DNA from: JAIBJN01 sp963775625
GTDB taxonomy: Bacteria > Actinomycetota > Thermoleophilia > Gaiellales > Gaiellaceae
Length of the DNA: 64,000 nucleotides
Direction: 5' to 3'
NCBI GenBank assembly: GCA_963775625.1
Contig: CAVZJM010000002.1
Span: 124,001-188,000 of the forward strand
The notes beneath the pieces were generated by a model. That model was not told where the DNA came from and made no database searches. It saw only the letters and a program-made list of their open reading frames with translations. This document shows positions 61,996 through 64,000 of this stretch, one piece after another; the first letter of the stretch is position 1, and each line of letters opens with the position of its first letter. Made by a program: the position numbers and the translations under genes.

Positions 61996-62501
61996 CGCGC
62001 AGGCTTCTCCGGCCGGCCGTGCTGATCCCGGCCTTCGTGCTCCTCTCTCTCGGCGCGGGGATCGCCTACGCCGCGTGGAAGCAGCTCGACTCCGGCCGGG
62101 TGGAGGCCAACAAGGCGATCCTCGACGACGTCCCCCTCTACCCCGGCGCGAGTGAGATCCAGCGGATCACCCAGACGCGCACCGGAGAGGATGCGCTGCC
62201 CGTTCCCGACGAGATCATCACGAGCGCGCTCTACGCGCCGCCGGCGGGAGCGACGCAGGAAGAGGTCGTCGCCTTCTACGTCGAGGCGCTCCAGCCGGAG
62301 TGGGAGTCCCGGACCCGTGTGGTGACCGCAAGCGAGGCGCAGGTGGACGAGGCGGCCCCGAGCTCGTTCCGAGTGGACTTCTCGCGCGGAGACGACTGCC
62401 TCAGCCTGCTCACCTACGGAATGGCCCCGGGCCACGTCGGCGACCCCACGTTCGCGCTCTCGGCGCAGAGCGAGGACGGCCCCTGCCCCGAGCCCGAGTA
62501 G
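61992..62501 (+). CDS. hypothetical exported protein, 169 residues
   Basis: GTG 61992 overlaps the upstream stop (GTGA). A signal peptide or anchor (about residues 7-28, ending AAWKQL) precedes a domain rich in Asp/Glu with VPLYPGASEIQRITQTRTGED and VVAFYVEALQPEW, resembling the small exported actinobacterial proteins with a CxxxLS pair (DDCLSLLTYG, DGPCPEPE). Function unknown. Confidence 0.7.
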   Translation: MTRRLLRPAVLIPAFVLLSLGAGIAYAAWKQLDSGRVEANKAILDDVPLYPGASEIQRITQTRTGEDALPVPDEIITSALYAPPAGATQEEVVAFYVEALQPEWESRTRVVTASEAQVDEAAPSSFRVDFSRGDDCLSLLTYGMAPGHVGDPTFALSAQSEDGPCPEPE

Positions 62502-62587
62502 GAGCTCGAAAACCCTCAAGCCGTCCGCTCCACTGCCGATGAGAGGGGCAGGGTGAAGGAGGCGCCCGCCGAAGACTGAGGGTCGAG

Positions 62588-63271
62588 ATGGAGGCACATG
62601 CAGCATCCTCGCCGCTCGTAACGGCCCGCCTGCGCCGGCGCCTGACGCTGGAGGAGGCGGCCGCCCTCACCAGCCTCGAGGTCGACGACATCAAGTCGCT
62701 CGAGGAGAGCCGGACGTACCGCTTCCCCTCGACCGCCGACGCGATCGCCGCCACCGTGGTCTATGCGTCGGCTCTCGGGATCACCGAGCGGGAGGCGCGC
62801 GAGCTCGCGGGCCTGCCGATTCACTCCGTCGTCGAGCGCTGGTCCTTGCGGCGCTGGGCGATCGTGCTCGGCTTCGTCACCGTGCTCGCTGCCTTCATGG
62901 TCTTCGTGCTCAGGCCCCAGGTCTTCCCGGCCGGCTCGGCCGGCAGCCCCGTAGTCCCCGTCGCTCAGCAACCTTCGGCCGCCGTCCCGCTCCCGGAGCG
63001 CTGGGAGATCCAGGTCGACGTCTACAACGGCACGCGACAGGGGAGCGCGGCCTCGAGCCTCGCCAACGAGATCGCCGGCATGGCCTACGGCATCGGCGAG
63101 GTGCGAAATGCCGACCGGCGCAACTACGCCGAGACGCGCGTGTACTACCCGCCAGGCGCCCAGGCGATCGCGCAGCGCCTCGCCGCCGAGCTCGGCGTCG
63201 ACACGACGGCGCTTCCCGGCGGCGACGACTCGAACCGCCTCGTAGTGATCGTCGGCCAGAAACGCGGCTGA
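62588..63271 (+). CDS. HTH-type membrane protein with LytR C-terminal domain
   Basis: A 227-residue protein. Residues 11-75 are an HTH_25/RodZ-like helix-turn-helix (RLRRRLTLEEAAALTSLEVDDIKSLEE); one transmembrane helix (about 95-117) follows, then an extracytoplasmic LytR_C domain (VDVYNGTRQGSAASSLANEI, TRVYYPPGAQAIAQRLA). It looks like a cell-wall-linked RodZ-like factor. No strong ribosome site is seen for ATG 62588. Confidence 0.8.
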   Translation: MEAHAASSPLVTARLRRRLTLEEAAALTSLEVDDIKSLEESRTYRFPSTADAIAATVVYASALGITEREARELAGLPIHSVVERWSLRRWAIVLGFVTVLAAFMVFVLRPQVFPAGSAGSPVVPVAQQPSAAVPLPERWEIQVDVYNGTRQGSAASSLANEIAGMAYGIGEVRNADRRNYAETRVYYPPGAQAIAQRLAAELGVDTTALPGGDDSNRLVVIVGQKRG

Positions 63272-63275
63272 GCAG

Positions 63276-63518
63276 TTACTGGAGCGGCGTTCGGAGCGAG
63301 GCGAGCCTCGCCTTCAGCTCCGGTGACATCTCTTCGCTGCAGCAGGCCTGGCGCACGTAGCGGCGCAGGCTGACCTCGAATCGGTAGCGCCTGCTGCAAT
63401 ACCCGCAGCCTTCGAGGTGCCCCTCGGCCTCCAGGCGCTCGCTCTCGCTCAGCTCGCGGTCGAGGAACGGCTGGATGAGCTCCTCGCATTTCTCGCAGAT
63501 CGGATCGAACTGCGTCAC
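63276..63518 (-). CDS. anti-sigma factor, RsrA-like zinc-binding (ZAS)
   Basis: An 80-residue protein with the ZAS motif HLEGCGYC (HxxxCxxC) and an N-terminal Cys pair CEKCEEL, plus the CC pair near residue 58. It matches mycothiol-system anti-sigma factors such as RsrA, which bind SigR and release it on thiol oxidation. Its ATG overlaps the sigma gene stop (ATGA), as expected for sigma/anti-sigma operons. Confidence 0.87.
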   Translation of the reverse strand: MTQFDPICEKCEELIQPFLDRELSESERLEAEGHLEGCGYCSRRYRFEVSLRRYVRQACCSEEMSPELKARLASLRTPLQ

Positions 63519-64000
63519 GACTCCTCCCCGACTGCGGACTCCGCGAGCTCCCCCTTGAGGATCCGCCGGCCCCGGTGCAGGCGCGACATGACCGTTCCGA
63601 TCGGGACGTCCAGGATCTGTGCGGCCTCCTGATAGGAGAAGTCGCCGATGTCGACGAGGACGATGACGTCCCGGAAGTCGTGCGGGACGCCGGCGAGCGC
63701 CTCGACGATGGAGTCCTGCGAGAGACGCTCGACGATCCGCTCCTCGTCCGCCGGCCCGCTCGTCTCCTCGAGACGGTTGTAGAGGAAGTAGTCGCCCTCC
63801 TCCAGCGGCTGCAGGTCGGGCGAGCGTTGCTCGCGCCGGCCGCGGTCGATGTTGAGATTCGTCAGGATCCGCATGAGCCAGGCCCGGAGGTTCGTGCCGG
63901 GGGTGTAGGAGCGCCAGCTGCGAAACGCGCGAGCGTAGGTTTCCTGGACGAGGTCTTCCGCCTCCTCGCGGCTCGACACGAGGCGTCGCGCGACCCGGTA
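63515..64000 (-). CDS. ECF RNA polymerase sigma factor, SigR/SigH-like, partial
   Basis: The reading frame continues to the window edge, so the N-terminus is missing; GTG 63979 is only an internal start option. Visible are region 2 (EAEDLVQETYARAFRSWRSY, RAWLMRILTNLNIDRGRR) and region 4 (FSYQEAAQILDVPIGTVMSRLHRGRRIL). With the downstream RsrA-like gene it forms a thiol-oxidative-stress sigma unit. At least 161 codons are present. Confidence 0.92.
   Translation of the reverse strand, partial: YRVARRLVSSREEAEDLVQETYARAFRSWRSYTPGTNLRAWLMRILTNLNIDRGRREQRSPDLQPLEEGDYFLYNRLEETSGPADEERIVERLSQDSIVEALAGVPHDFRDVIVLVDIGDFSYQEAAQILDVPIGTVMSRLHRGRRILKGELAESAVGEES

Overview
The window is 64 kb of very GC-rich, tightly packed bacterial DNA. 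High GC, frequent GTG starts, leaderless-looking promoters, a SigR/RsrA-type sigma/anti-sigma pair, a Gram-positive-style Tad pilus operon and an actinobacterial-type CtaA point to an actinobacterium, most likely class Thermoleophilia (inference from gene content; no rRNA marker is present). No rRNA, tRNA, CRISPR array, integrase or transposase was seen, so this reads as chromosomal backbone.

Layout. 0-6.3 kb: end of a sensor kinase, two paralogous acidic secreted proteins, and a giant NAD-glutamate dehydrogenase. 6.4-9 kb: an RTX-like repeat protein and a degenerate Nudix protein. 9-17.4 kb (minus strand): a Tad/Flp pilus operon running flp, tadE, rcpC, tadZ, tadA, VWA-tadB, tadC and a long coiled-coil protein. 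17.7-25.8 kb: an M15-like peptidase, DUF192, VOC protein, M20 amidohydrolase, a peroxiredoxin/MBL-like pair, and a copper oxidase with a ZIP transporter. 26-32 kb: a stand-alone MshEN-domain protein, an XRE-TPR regulator and an SF2 helicase. 32-41.4 kb: DipZ-like thiol-redox protein, PAC2 protein, ctaA, selD, a DDAH-like hydrolase, proline racemase-like enzyme, rhodanese, and a second XRE-TPR regulator followed by a tiny exported-peptide gene. 41.4-41.7 kb: back-to-back promoters and a candidate structured RNA. 41.7-48.9 kb: MFS exporter with TetR, acyl-CoA synthetase, aminotransferase, nadE. 49-54.7 kb: uracil-DNA glycosylase, mmsA, a SufS-like enzyme, a cupredoxin-like protein and a large membrane protein. 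54.7-64 kb: phosphatase, SIS protein, thioesterase, M16 protease, Xaa-Pro peptidase, amidohydrolase, nucleotidyltransferase, LytR_C protein, and the anti-sigma/sigma pair at the edge.

The most interesting material lies between genes: (i) an XRE-TPR regulator with a 28-residue exported-type peptide gene 13 nt downstream, a layout typical of RRNPP peptide signalling; (ii) a divergent near-consensus sigma70 promoter that appears to drive a non-coding structured RNA; (iii) a dispersed element of about 108 nt present twice in opposite orientations with a compensated stem; (iv) a palindrome shared at two convergent gene ends with compensated flanks. Three genes between 54.7 and 61.8 kb carry clusters of single-base frameshifts that look more like local sequence error than ordinary decay.
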